Source of the DNA: Hirschia sp964352025
GTDB lineage: Bacteria > Pseudomonadota > Alphaproteobacteria > Caulobacterales > Hyphomonadaceae
DNA: 64,000 nt
Assembly: GCA_964352025.1 (NCBI GenBank)
Contig: CAYGPZ010000014.1
Coordinates: 20,951-84,950 of the forward strand
Reading direction: 5' to 3'
In this document: positions 34,618 to 42,585 of the stretch, one piece after another
How the letters are laid out: every line of letters starts with the position of its first letter
How positions within the stretch are numbered: the first letter of the stretch is position 1
Position numbers and translations under genes: made by a program
The notes under the pieces: model-generated
Databases searched by the model: none
The model's input: the letters and a program-made list of their open reading frames with translations, nothing else
What the model was told of the DNA's origin: nothing

Positions 34618-35766
34618 TTAACGAAATTTTGTCCATTTTTTTTCAGATTTATTGCTCTCAAGGCAAGAGCGGATGAAACACATGGACCTCACACCGTCTG
34701 CAACTCCAAACCCAACATCCATTGTACTGCTATTCTGATGAACTAGCTGTGCGAAACGCGTATAGATGTTCGCGAAAGCCTCTAAATATCCTTCTGGATG
34801 CCCAGACGGCGTTCGGCAAAGTTGCCGTGTACTTTCCAGCAGGTATCCATTTTCGACACCAGCGCGCAAGACTTTTGTTGGCCCATTTAAATCTAACTGT
34901 AGCAGGCTATTTGGATCAGAGTGCTTCCACTTAAATCCGCCTGCTTCACCGTATACAGAAATGGAAAGATCATTCTCTTCACCAGCCATAATCTGGCTGG
35001 CCATCAACACACCGCGTGCACCACCGTCAAATTTGAGCAGCACAGAAACATCATCGTCCAGACGTCGCCCTTCCACAAAAGTTGGAAGATCAGCACAAAG
35101 ATAATTCACTTTCTGTCCGGTGATATATTCCGCCATAGAATGCGCGTGCGATCCAATATCCCCTAAACACCCAGCTGGACCAGAAATGGCTGGATCAGTT
35201 CGCCAATCTGCCTGCTTATTACCTGTACTTTCTAGATTATTGGACAACCACCCCTGCGGATAGGTCACAAAAACTTTGCGTACGGCTCCGATCTCACCAG
35301 CTGCAACTCTCTGTCGGGCTTCATTGACCATTGGATAGCCAAGATATGTGAATGTCAGTGCGTAAAGACGGCCCGTAGATTTAGCGACCGCTTCAAGGTC
35401 CTCAACTTCTTCCACTGAGATAGTCGGTGGCTTATCACAAATCACATGAAAACCCGCCAACATCGCAGCTTTTGCAGCGCCATAATGTTGTGCATTAGGT
35501 GTCACAATAGAAACTGCATGCATCCGTTCATTCTCAGGAAGCTTAGCTTCTGCTTGGAGCATCGCCTCTAAATTTGGATAGGCACGGGTAGCATTAAGCC
35601 CTAATTCAGCGCCCTGAATTTTCGTTTTTTCAAAATCGCGACTAAACACGCCGCAAACAAGGGCAACCTGTCCATCTACGCGAGAGGCTATTCGGTGAAC
35701 GTCCCCAATAAAAGCGCCCGGTCCTCCACCGATCATTCCAATGCGTAATACATTTGCAGTATTAAT
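34618..35766 (-). CDS. Gfo/Idh/MocA-family oxidoreductase, probable ATT start
   Basis: 382 residues if translation begins at ATT 35766. The Rossmann start VLRIGMIGGGPGAFIGDVHR then includes its first beta strand. AGGGGAGGTAAGG lies 3-10 nt before the ATT. The first ATG (35736) cuts into the fold and has no Shine-Dalgarno. Other motifs: HAVSIVTPNAQHYGAAKAAMLAGFHVICDKPPTISVEEV with the catalytic Lys in CDKPP, and GDIGSHAHSMAEYITG. It would oxidise or reduce a sugar at a ring hydroxyl with NAD(P). First gene of the 3-keto-glycoside operon, divergent from LacI. Confidence 0.88.
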   Translation of the reverse strand: MNTANVLRIGMIGGGPGAFIGDVHRIASRVDGQVALVCGVFSRDFEKTKIQGAELGLNATRAYPNLEAMLQAEAKLPENERMHAVSIVTPNAQHYGAAKAAMLAGFHVICDKPPTISVEEVEDLEAVAKSTGRLYALTFTYLGYPMVNEARQRVAAGEIGAVRKVFVTYPQGWLSNNLESTGNKQADWRTDPAISGPAGCLGDIGSHAHSMAEYITGQKVNYLCADLPTFVEGRRLDDDVSVLLKFDGGARGVLMASQIMAGEENDLSISVYGEAGGFKWKHSDPNSLLQLDLNGPTKVLRAGVENGYLLESTRQLCRTPSGHPEGYLEAFANIYTRFAQLVHQNSSTMDVGFGVADGVRSMCFIRSCLESNKSEKKWTKFR

Positions 35767-35815
35767 GACCTTACCTCCCCTTTTAGGCTTTTTGATAGCC
35801 TTATCATGTATTATC

Positions 35816-35829
35816 TGTAATCGATTACA
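35816..35829. promoter_or_regulatory. Perfect 14-bp palindrome, probable LacI-family operator
   Basis: TGTAATCGATTACA, self-complementary with a central CG, lies between the Gfo/Idh-led operon and the divergent LacI gene, well placed to control both. Confidence 0.7.
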
Positions 35830-35930
35830 CTAAGATTTGCAAGAATGATATTGGCTTTACTATGAGATTCAATTAGGTCATTTAAATATGATTTATTTCA
35901 ATGAGTATTTATTAGAAAGAAGAGCGCAAC

Positions 35931-36938
35931 ATGGTTGGCATTAAAGACGTCGCCAAACATGCTGGTGTATCTGTCGCCACAGTTTCACGTGCACTGAATG
36001 AACCCAAAAAGGTTTCTGAACAAACGCGCTCAATCGTCCACGAATCCGTAAAAATACTAAACTACCATCCCAACGTTCTTGCGCGCGATTTTAGAAAAAG
36101 CAAAACCTCACGAATTATCGTGTTGGTTCCTGATATTTCTAATACTTTTTTTGCAAGCGTCGTGCGCAGTATTCAGCATAAAGCAAAAACATTTGGATAT
36201 TCTGTTTTACTTGGTGAAACACGAAACTCACCAGCGGTCGAGCAAGAATATGCCAGTATGGTTTTGTCTCGACAGGCAGACGGTATAATTCAGTTTAGCC
36301 CGTCTGATCCCTATGCTGCCTTAAGGGGACACAATGGAGCCTCATCTCTAATATGGGTAAATGCTTGCGAGTGCACCCCCAAACTCAATTCTCCAAAGAT
36401 CAAAATCAACAACGCAGAGGCAATGAAGCTGATCGCAGATGAAGTGCTGAAAATGGGACACACAAAAATTTGCGCAATTCTGGGCCCCCAAACAAGCCCA
36501 CTCACATCTGAACGCCTAAAAGGCTTACATCAATCACTGACCGAACATGGGTTAGATAAAAATAATTTGGAGTGCTTTGACGGAGATTTTTCTGCTCATT
36601 CCGGCACACTCGCAGCAGAAAAAATATTGTCTTTAAGTAGACTACCGACAGCCGCTTTATGCTTTAACGATGAAATGGCATTCGGACTTATTTCCAAGCT
36701 AAAAACCTCAGGATTATCGATTCCTACAGATATTTCAGTAACAGGATTTGACGACATCAATCTCGCTAAATATTGCGACCCTCCTCTGACAACAATATCT
36801 CAACCTGCAGCAGATATTGGCACAACAGCAATGACCGCACTTCATCGACAAATCAACAAATCAAGCGACGATAATACTTTGCATATTTTAGAAGGTGAAC
36901 TGGTCATAAGGGACAGTATTGCGTCGCCCAAAACATAA
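35931..36938 (+). CDS. LacI-family transcriptional regulator
   Basis: 335 residues. Helix-turn-helix IKDVAKHAGVSVATVSRALN (about 4-23), hinge NYHPNVLARDFRKSKT, and a sugar-binding-protein-like effector domain (IIVLVPDISNTFFASVVRSIQ, LIWVNACE, AALCFNDEMAFGLISKLK, SVTGFDDINLAKYCDPPLTTISQP). It is divergent from the probable 3-keto-glycoside operon, with the 35816-35829 palindrome between them. A similar site in the first agarase promoter suggests a second target. Confidence 0.92.
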   Translation: MVGIKDVAKHAGVSVATVSRALNEPKKVSEQTRSIVHESVKILNYHPNVLARDFRKSKTSRIIVLVPDISNTFFASVVRSIQHKAKTFGYSVLLGETRNSPAVEQEYASMVLSRQADGIIQFSPSDPYAALRGHNGASSLIWVNACECTPKLNSPKIKINNAEAMKLIADEVLKMGHTKICAILGPQTSPLTSERLKGLHQSLTEHGLDKNNLECFDGDFSAHSGTLAAEKILSLSRLPTAALCFNDEMAFGLISKLKTSGLSIPTDISVTGFDDINLAKYCDPPLTTISQPAADIGTTAMTALHRQINKSSDDNTLHILEGELVIRDSIASPKT

Positions 36939-36943
36939 AAAAT

Positions 36944-36971
36944 AAGCGCCAGAACCCAAATTCTGACGCTT
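36944..36971. terminator. Bidirectional intrinsic terminator
   Basis: AAGCGCCAGAA pairs with TTCTGACGCTT (one mismatch, 6-nt loop) between the convergent LacI and SapC genes, with A/T-rich flanks on both sides. Confidence 0.75.
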
Positions 36972-36982
36972 ATAATAATTGA

Positions 36983-37708
36983 TTAAGCTAAAACCCCAGC
37001 GGTTTTGCGATCCACCATTTTGCGAACATTTCCAATGGACACCAACATCAACTGAGCGGCCATCAAATAGCCGTTCTTATGCATGTCCGCTAAATCTTTG
37101 CCCTTCAATTCCTTGAGCTTGTCTTCATTGATCGTGTACATGCCCTGAAATGACTTTTCTTGACCATTAAAGTCTACGTCTAGTTTAACACCCTCAATAA
37201 GGTCTTTCTCGGAAAGAAATTCAACAAATTTCTCCGTCGCTTCCGAACCTGAAATCATGCTACTAAGCACTTGTTCAACCCTATTCAAATATAGACTGCG
37301 TGTACCATCTTCATTGAACAATGGTTCGCCTTCAACCTGACTGACAAGCTTAGAATCCATATCGATAGTGATAACGGCTCTTTCCTCTCCAACTGCGCCA
37401 GTTGTTCTATTTGACAGCCCCACCATAAACGGTTGGCGTCGTATATTTAGAGGCAGATAAACACTCGTCCATTTATCGCCATCCAAGTATAAATTTTCGC
37501 CAGGCTCAAATCCCAACATCGCGTATAATTCAAACTTGCCTGTATCTGGGTTTTTCAAAAAATAAACCGGGAATTCCAAAACCAGACTACGTAGTTCCGC
37601 AGCCAACACAGGAACCAAGTGAACATTTTCACCGTATTTCTCACCATGCCCAGTTACAACACGAATATTCTTATGCTGGTCCACAGTCAGCAATTCAGGG
37701 TTAACCAT
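36983..37708 (-). CDS. SapC-family protein
   Basis: 241 residues matching the SapC family (PF07277): VLAAELRSLVLEFPVYFLKN, LYAMLGFEPGENLYLDGDKWTSVYLPLNIRRQPFMVGL, VITIDMDSKLVS, EGEPLFNEDGT, and a C-terminal DVDFNGQEKSFQGMYTINEDKL. Function is unknown; the genes often sit beside PrnA-like halogenases and TonB receptors. GGAGG before ATG 37708 is the better start than GTG 37720. It follows a halogenase gene by 66 bp, probably as one operon. Confidence 0.88.
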   Translation of the reverse strand: MVNPELLTVDQHKNIRVVTGHGEKYGENVHLVPVLAAELRSLVLEFPVYFLKNPDTGKFELYAMLGFEPGENLYLDGDKWTSVYLPLNIRRQPFMVGLSNRTTGAVGEERAVITIDMDSKLVSQVEGEPLFNEDGTRSLYLNRVEQVLSSMISGSEATEKFVEFLSEKDLIEGVKLDVDFNGQEKSFQGMYTINEDKLKELKGKDLADMHKNGYLMAAQLMLVSIGNVRKMVDRKTAGVLA

Positions 37709-37774
37709 TCTATCCTCCACCTAATTCTTCATCTTTTGCAAAAAGCTACTTAGCCCGCTAACGACTTACAATAT

Positions 37775-39325
37775 TCAGACCCTTTGCAATCCAAACTCTT
37801 TTATCTTGTTGATTAATAACCTATTTTTAGGCAATTTATCTACCATGTCTCGCGATTTTTTTTGATTTTTCTCAAAATATTCATACGCAGATCGTTTTCT
37901 TTGATCTGAAGTCCCCAAACGAGACACATCTGTCGAGAAACCCATGCCGTATAGGATATATTGATAACTCGCAGCCGGAAAGACCTCTAGGGCACGATCA
38001 AAATCGTCATGCCATGGCACATTGTCTTTCCACAGCCTCAAAAGATCTTGCAAACTCTCGGGAATTGATGCGGCATCCCTATTGTCGATCCAGAACTGTG
38101 TATCGTCACGTAAACTGGCGACATAATGCAATTTCAGAAAATCAATTATGCGATCCCAACGGTATAAAAATGTCTCATTATACCTCTTCGCAATAACATC
38201 CATCGCACTACGCGTTGCAGGAAACTGATCACCAATCATTGTCCCTGAGATCTCAATTAGCAACAAAGCCGACGCTTCCAACGGCTCTAGAAATCCAGCA
38301 GAAAGACCTACCGCTACGCAATTTTTTTCCCAAAATTTGGTGCGATGGCCTGGCTCAAGAGGTATTTTTCGAAATTCCACCTCTGGGTCCGCACCAGTTT
38401 CCTTCAGATACGTCCTAAGTTGGGCCTCAGCATGATCCTGCGTTGTATGGGCACTTGAATAGACATGACCCACTCCGCGTCGTAATGGCAATCCAATATC
38501 CCAAACCCATCCCGCATCTTGAGCGGTTGAAATAGTGTGAGATGCGATTGGACTATCTTCCGATTCATAGGGGACATGAACCGCTAAAGCTGTATCCAAA
38601 AAGAGCACGTCTTTGCATGACTTGAATGGAACACCGTAGTGTTGACCCAATAAGAGTGATTTGAAGCCAGTACAATCAACAAAGAGATCCCCGGCAACAG
38701 CACCAGCCTGTTGAGTGTCTACAGACGCAATATCCCCATTTTCTTTTGCGTTAACACCTACAACATCTGCAAGAACATGAGTGACCCCCAGGTTTTCAAC
38801 ACAGTGGCGCTGCAAGAATTTCGCGAAAACACCGGCATCCAGATGGTATGCGTAATTTACGACTGATGCATATTCGGGAGTCGTTATAAGCTTAGGGGCT
38901 AGGCCTTTATTACAAATATCTTCCTGCGGACTAACAGCACGAGAAAACGAAACTCCACCGTTGTTTTCTAACCAATGTGACGCCAAGTTTTCATCATGAT
39001 AGCCTTCCGGCAGCACTAACGGATGATAATAATAGTCATCCTCCGCTCCGGTCGTCCATTTGGCAAACTTCGCACCTTGCTTGAAGGAGACATTACACTC
39101 TCGAATAAAGTCAGTCTCGCGGACCCCCATATTACGAAGTGTTGTGCGCATTGTCGGCCAAGTCCCCTCACCCACACCAATTATTGGCACATTCGGGGAC
39201 TCGACGAGAGTAACACTTATCTCTTTTTGATACTCCGCCTTAAATTTAGCGGCCAGAGTGCCAGCCGTTAACCAACCAGCTGTTCCTCCTCCCACAATAA
39301 CGACAGAGGAAATTAATTGAGACAT
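37775..39325 (-). CDS. Flavin-dependent tryptophan halogenase-family protein, copy 2 (altered motif)
   Basis: 516 residues. FAD-binding GGGTAG at 12-17, Lys82 in SFKQGAKF and Glu350 in FLEPLEAS match PrnA Lys79 and Glu346. The halogenase motif reads WVWDIG (about 272-277) instead of WxWxIP, and the Ser after the catalytic Glu is Ala351. It is therefore a diverged paralogue of the gene at 21158; it may use another substrate or have lost halogenation. It lies just after an FG-GAP lipoprotein gene and before SapC on the minus strand. Confidence 0.85.
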   Translation of the reverse strand: MSQLISSVVIVGGGTAGWLTAGTLAAKFKAEYQKEISVTLVESPNVPIIGVGEGTWPTMRTTLRNMGVRETDFIRECNVSFKQGAKFAKWTTGAEDDYYYHPLVLPEGYHDENLASHWLENNGGVSFSRAVSPQEDICNKGLAPKLITTPEYASVVNYAYHLDAGVFAKFLQRHCVENLGVTHVLADVVGVNAKENGDIASVDTQQAGAVAGDLFVDCTGFKSLLLGQHYGVPFKSCKDVLFLDTALAVHVPYESEDSPIASHTISTAQDAGWVWDIGLPLRRGVGHVYSSAHTTQDHAEAQLRTYLKETGADPEVEFRKIPLEPGHRTKFWEKNCVAVGLSAGFLEPLEASALLLIEISGTMIGDQFPATRSAMDVIAKRYNETFLYRWDRIIDFLKLHYVASLRDDTQFWIDNRDAASIPESLQDLLRLWKDNVPWHDDFDRALEVFPAASYQYILYGMGFSTDVSRLGTSDQRKRSAYEYFEKNQKKSRDMVDKLPKNRLLINKIKEFGLQRV

Positions 39326-39372
39326 GTCTTTACCACTTAATCAAATGCTACGATCTCGATCGCAACACACAT

Positions 39373-41376
39373 TTACTCTCCATTGAGCGGGTGAGTTCCC
39401 AAAACCACCATTTGATTTGCATCAACATTGGACAATGTTTGGCTCTCACCGCTACGCCATTTAACTTTAACACTTTTGACAAGCTTTTCCTCAGCTAGCC
39501 CAAAATGCGCCACGTTCAATAATGATTGAGAATGGACAGCACCAGCGCCTCCGACACGGCGATGATATGTATTGCCTTCAGTTTCAATGACGAGCTCAGC
39601 ACCATGAGCATCAATACCGTTTGGAGAATAACCGACACGTACGAGCACATAATTTGTGTTGTCATCGATCAAAAGATCATTCTTAAACATGTACCATTTG
39701 CCGTTATCATCATCTCCATTCAGCAAATCGACCGCGCCATCATAATCATAATCAAATGCGGCACCCATATCGCCATGGCCTCCAGCATCTAAAACAGTCG
39801 CGCGGTGAGTAAGAATTTTTTCAAATTCAAAGCCACCCTTATTCAACAACATGGCATCCGGTAATCTCGTGTTTAACTCTCCAAAGCGGTAAACGAAAAA
39901 GTCGGTATTTCCGTCATTGTTGAAATCACCGTTTGTGACACCCCAATTATTTTCACCGCTTTCAACAGGCAGAGCACCACTCGCGTCAACAAATTTTCCA
40001 TCAACATTTTCTAATAAAATGTCCGGTACACCAATGTCTTGAGGCTCCCAATCAGGCAATACTTCGCTGACATTAGAGACTGATGCGCGGATATCCCAAG
40101 CTAAGTTATGGTCTAGATGCCACTCCATTCGCCATTTGCCGTCGCCCAAATATCCTAGATACCAGCCATTTTCCTTGAATGTTTCAGGAAAACCAATTGC
40201 ATCATCCTTGGATACTGTAACTGGAATAGATCCGGGAACTCCCGTAGAGAGTTTCCCACTGTCCGATCCTGCCTCTGGATCTTCCGGCACTTCTAATATT
40301 GTCTTTTCACTTCCTAAAAATACAGGGAATGGCAAATCATTATTGCCTCGTCCCCAACGTGTGAATTGAGATAAGACAACGTTAGAATCCGCAACAAAGC
40401 CTATTCCATCATGGCTTTTATTGCCTTCATCCCGGATATTTAAGCGTTTGGAATCTTTACGGAATTGATAAGAGTTTCGCGCAATTTCATAATATGTTTT
40501 ACCGCGTGCGACATAGAGATCGTAATCACCATCATTATCCACATCCGCTTCAGAAACCGCCATCACGTATTCAGCATGACGAAATGCTTCAGGCAATACG
40601 TCTTCAGTTACATCCGTGAATGTAAAATCACTTCCACCTTTCCAGACTGCAAGAGGTGAAAATGTAATAAGGTCGGCTACGGAATCACCATCGATATCAG
40701 TCAATAAAACGCGCTCGGCTTCAGTTTTTTCAAAAGCTCCGCTCTCGCGATATTCAAACTTTCCGTCCCCAATATTCTCAAACAATATATTGCGAGGCTT
40801 GTCTTCTCCAATGACCTGTCGCGCATTGATTTGAAGGAAATCAAGGTCACCATCCAAATCCATATCGACCCAACGCACCGTCCTGCCTCTTGCGCCTAAT
40901 TCGGAAATCCCAGCCTCTACGGCTATATCAACAAATTTCCCATCGTCATTTCTCAGCAATAAAGGTGGACGCGGCTTTGATCCATTTCCTCCACCAAGAG
41001 AGACTAAAACATCATTGTCTCCATCTTGGTCAAAATCACCCGGTGCTATTCCGTGAACGTCACCATCATAGAAATCGATACTTTCGCTCAGAGTACCATC
41101 CGCTTCTCCCCAAAATAATTGAGCCGGCATAACGTGGTGATTTGTGAGCAAAAAATCATATAAACCATCACCATTCAGATCAGAAACAGATGGTCCGCCA
41201 TATTTCCATGTAGAATGGGACGTAAGTCCTATGTCTTCAGTTATATTTGAAAAAGTAACATCCATAACTGGAGATTTGTTATCAAAAGCAGCATTTTCGA
41301 CAGTTTCTGGCGATACCGCACAAGCCCCAACACCGAAACACGCAACGCTCGCAAATAACAACTTTTTCAACAACAC
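39373..41376 (-). CDS. FG-GAP/VCBS repeat lipoprotein with C-terminal ASPIC/UnbV domain (CRTAC1-like)
   Basis: About 667 residues. The signal peptide ends in GVGAC (lipobox). Multiple calcium-binding FG-GAP/VCBS repeats follow (DLNGDGLYD, DFDQDGDND, DMDLDGDLD, DIDGDSVAD, DVDNDGDYD, DFNNDGNTD), then an ASPIC/UnbV domain (HGAELVIETEG...VHSQSLLNVAHFGL...VKVKWRSG). Probably an outer-membrane-anchored beta-propeller for binding or adhesion. The ATG at 41421 would place the operator inside the gene; GGAGGG before GTG 41376 (or TTG 41373) indicates the shorter start. Confidence 0.82.
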   Translation of the reverse strand: MLLKKLLFASVACFGVGACAVSPETVENAAFDNKSPVMDVTFSNITEDIGLTSHSTWKYGGPSVSDLNGDGLYDFLLTNHHVMPAQLFWGEADGTLSESIDFYDGDVHGIAPGDFDQDGDNDVLVSLGGGNGSKPRPPLLLRNDDGKFVDIAVEAGISELGARGRTVRWVDMDLDGDLDFLQINARQVIGEDKPRNILFENIGDGKFEYRESGAFEKTEAERVLLTDIDGDSVADLITFSPLAVWKGGSDFTFTDVTEDVLPEAFRHAEYVMAVSEADVDNDGDYDLYVARGKTYYEIARNSYQFRKDSKRLNIRDEGNKSHDGIGFVADSNVVLSQFTRWGRGNNDLPFPVFLGSEKTILEVPEDPEAGSDSGKLSTGVPGSIPVTVSKDDAIGFPETFKENGWYLGYLGDGKWRMEWHLDHNLAWDIRASVSNVSEVLPDWEPQDIGVPDILLENVDGKFVDASGALPVESGENNWGVTNGDFNNDGNTDFFVYRFGELNTRLPDAMLLNKGGFEFEKILTHRATVLDAGGHGDMGAAFDYDYDGAVDLLNGDDDNGKWYMFKNDLLIDDNTNYVLVRVGYSPNGIDAHGAELVIETEGNTYHRRVGGAGAVHSQSLLNVAHFGLAEEKLVKSVKVKWRSGESQTLSNVDANQMVVLGTHPLNGE

Positions 41377-41397
41377 CCTAACCCTCCAATTTTGTAT

Positions 41398-41409
41398 ACT
41401 GTTTACAAT
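41398..41409. promoter_or_regulatory. GntR-type operator-like site before the FG-GAP gene
   Basis: ACTGTTTACAAT, 10 of 12 match to ATTGTATACAAT, with an overlapping weaker copy (TTTGTATAC) at 41391-41399. It lies about 22 bp upstream of the preferred start codon. Confidence 0.45.
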
Positions 41410-41863
41410 ATAACCATGCATTTATACAATTTAGCAATGCTAAAATTCAATCCTCAGGCGGTAAAAAGAATACAAAATATGGGAATGCAGCGTTTATCCA
41501 AATAACGCCTCACGAAAATGACTTAGGACCCAAGAAAAGACTTAGGAGCCGAAGAAAACTAGCTTAAGTATTGAATTTAGATGCAAACACGACTTTATAA
41601 GTTTCTACAAAGTTTCTTGAATTCCATAACACCGTCATAAATCGAATTTCCGAACGAATAATGGCTTTATATTAGGTCGATAAATTCGGGTCATTTAGGG
41701 ACTCAAACTAACTTAGAAATGCACTTCAATTTCTGTTTTCTTTTTTAAATCATATAAATTTAGTAGTGTTTGAAACGAAGTTGAATTTGAGAAAGCCCCC
41801 CGCTTAACCTTGCAGACCTGCCAAAGGCCGACTATCTTCTTATTTGAAAACAAAATACAATTT

Positions 41864-41875
41864 ATTGTAAACAAA
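41864..41875. promoter_or_regulatory. GntR-type operator-like site before the gntR gene (autoregulation)
   Basis: ATTGTAAACAAA, 10 of 12 match to the shared motif, 30 bp upstream of the regulator's ATG. Confidence 0.5.
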
Positions 41876-41905
41876 TAAACGACCAGCTGGGGAGCTGGAA
41901 AATAC

Positions 41906-42514
41906 ATGCTTAACAAAACTCAAGTTATCCCTATCAGGGAACAAATAGCCAACCAAATTCGCACCGATGTTATCGGTGGTGAAATGGAACCTGGGCAACG
42001 CCTCAGAGAAGAGCAACTTGCTGAAAGGTTTGGTGTTTCTCGAGGACCGATAAGGGATGTATTACTACAATTGACGAAAGAAGGCCTGCTAGTTTCCAAA
42101 CGAAATTGCGGCGTAACAGTCAATGAAATGCTCCCCCCTGAGATCCAAGATCTGATGATTACACTTCGAAAAAATATTGAAACATTTGCGTTTCAAAAAC
42201 TCGAAGGAAAACTGGATGATTCGGATTTTGAGGAACTTGGCGACTATTTGGACGGCATGAACGCAGCCCTAAAACAGGAACATTTCACCGAAGCGGCAGA
42301 AATCGACCTAGAGTTTCACAAATATCTTTTAGAAAAAGCTGGTGGCGACGAATTGGTCAATTTGTGGAGACCAATGGTTCTGCGTATGCGGATGAATTAT
42401 CAACGCGTGTGCTCACCCGAGCAAAGCATGCAAGAGCACTGGGATATATTGGACGCCCTTAAAGCCGGCAATATGACCGAAGCAACCAAACTTCTCGCAT
42501 CACACATCAAGTAG
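41906..42514 (+). CDS. GntR-family regulator, FCD subfamily
   Basis: 202 residues. A GntR winged helix (PIREQIANQIRTDVIGGEMEPGQRLREEQLAERFGVSRGPIRDVLLQLTKEGLL, about 10-64) is followed by an all-helical FCD domain (about 75-200) whose metal/acid-binding residues fit ALKQEHFTEAAEIDLEFHKYLL and the C-terminal EHWDILDALKAG...HI. FCD regulators sense sugar acids such as galactonate, gluconate or uronates and bind TTGTATACAA-like palindromes. Such palindromes occur before this gene and several agar-sugar units, so it is the best candidate for the local master repressor. Confidence 0.9.
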   Translation: MLNKTQVIPIREQIANQIRTDVIGGEMEPGQRLREEQLAERFGVSRGPIRDVLLQLTKEGLLVSKRNCGVTVNEMLPPEIQDLMITLRKNIETFAFQKLEGKLDDSDFEELGDYLDGMNAALKQEHFTEAAEIDLEFHKYLLEKAGGDELVNLWRPMVLRMRMNYQRVCSPEQSMQEHWDILDALKAGNMTEATKLLASHIK

Positions 42515-42524
42515 ACAAAAAAAA

Positions 42525-42554
42525 GGTTGCATCGACATAATGTCAAATGCAACC
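42525..42554. terminator. Intrinsic terminator between gntR and the AHG operon
   Basis: GGTTGCAT/ATGCAACC perfect 8-bp stem with a 14-nt loop; an eight-A run on its left is a T-run for the minus-strand operon ending at 42586. Confidence 0.8.
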
Positions 42555-42585
42555 CAAGTCAGGACATCACAAGGATCTATGAATT

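Larger units (their letters stand above)
41377..41905. other. Divergent regulatory region between CRTAC1-like gene and GntR gene
   Basis: No gene is supported. It holds operator-like sites at 41398-41409 and 41864-41875 and an imperfect tandem repeat of about 19-20 bp (GACTTAGGA...AGAAAA) at 41520-41558. The remainder is A/T-rich. Confidence 0.55.

Noticed and set aside
41520..41558. Imperfect tandem repeat of about 19-20 bp
   Set aside because: Only two copies, no spacers or further units; too little for a CRISPR or meaningful repeat array.
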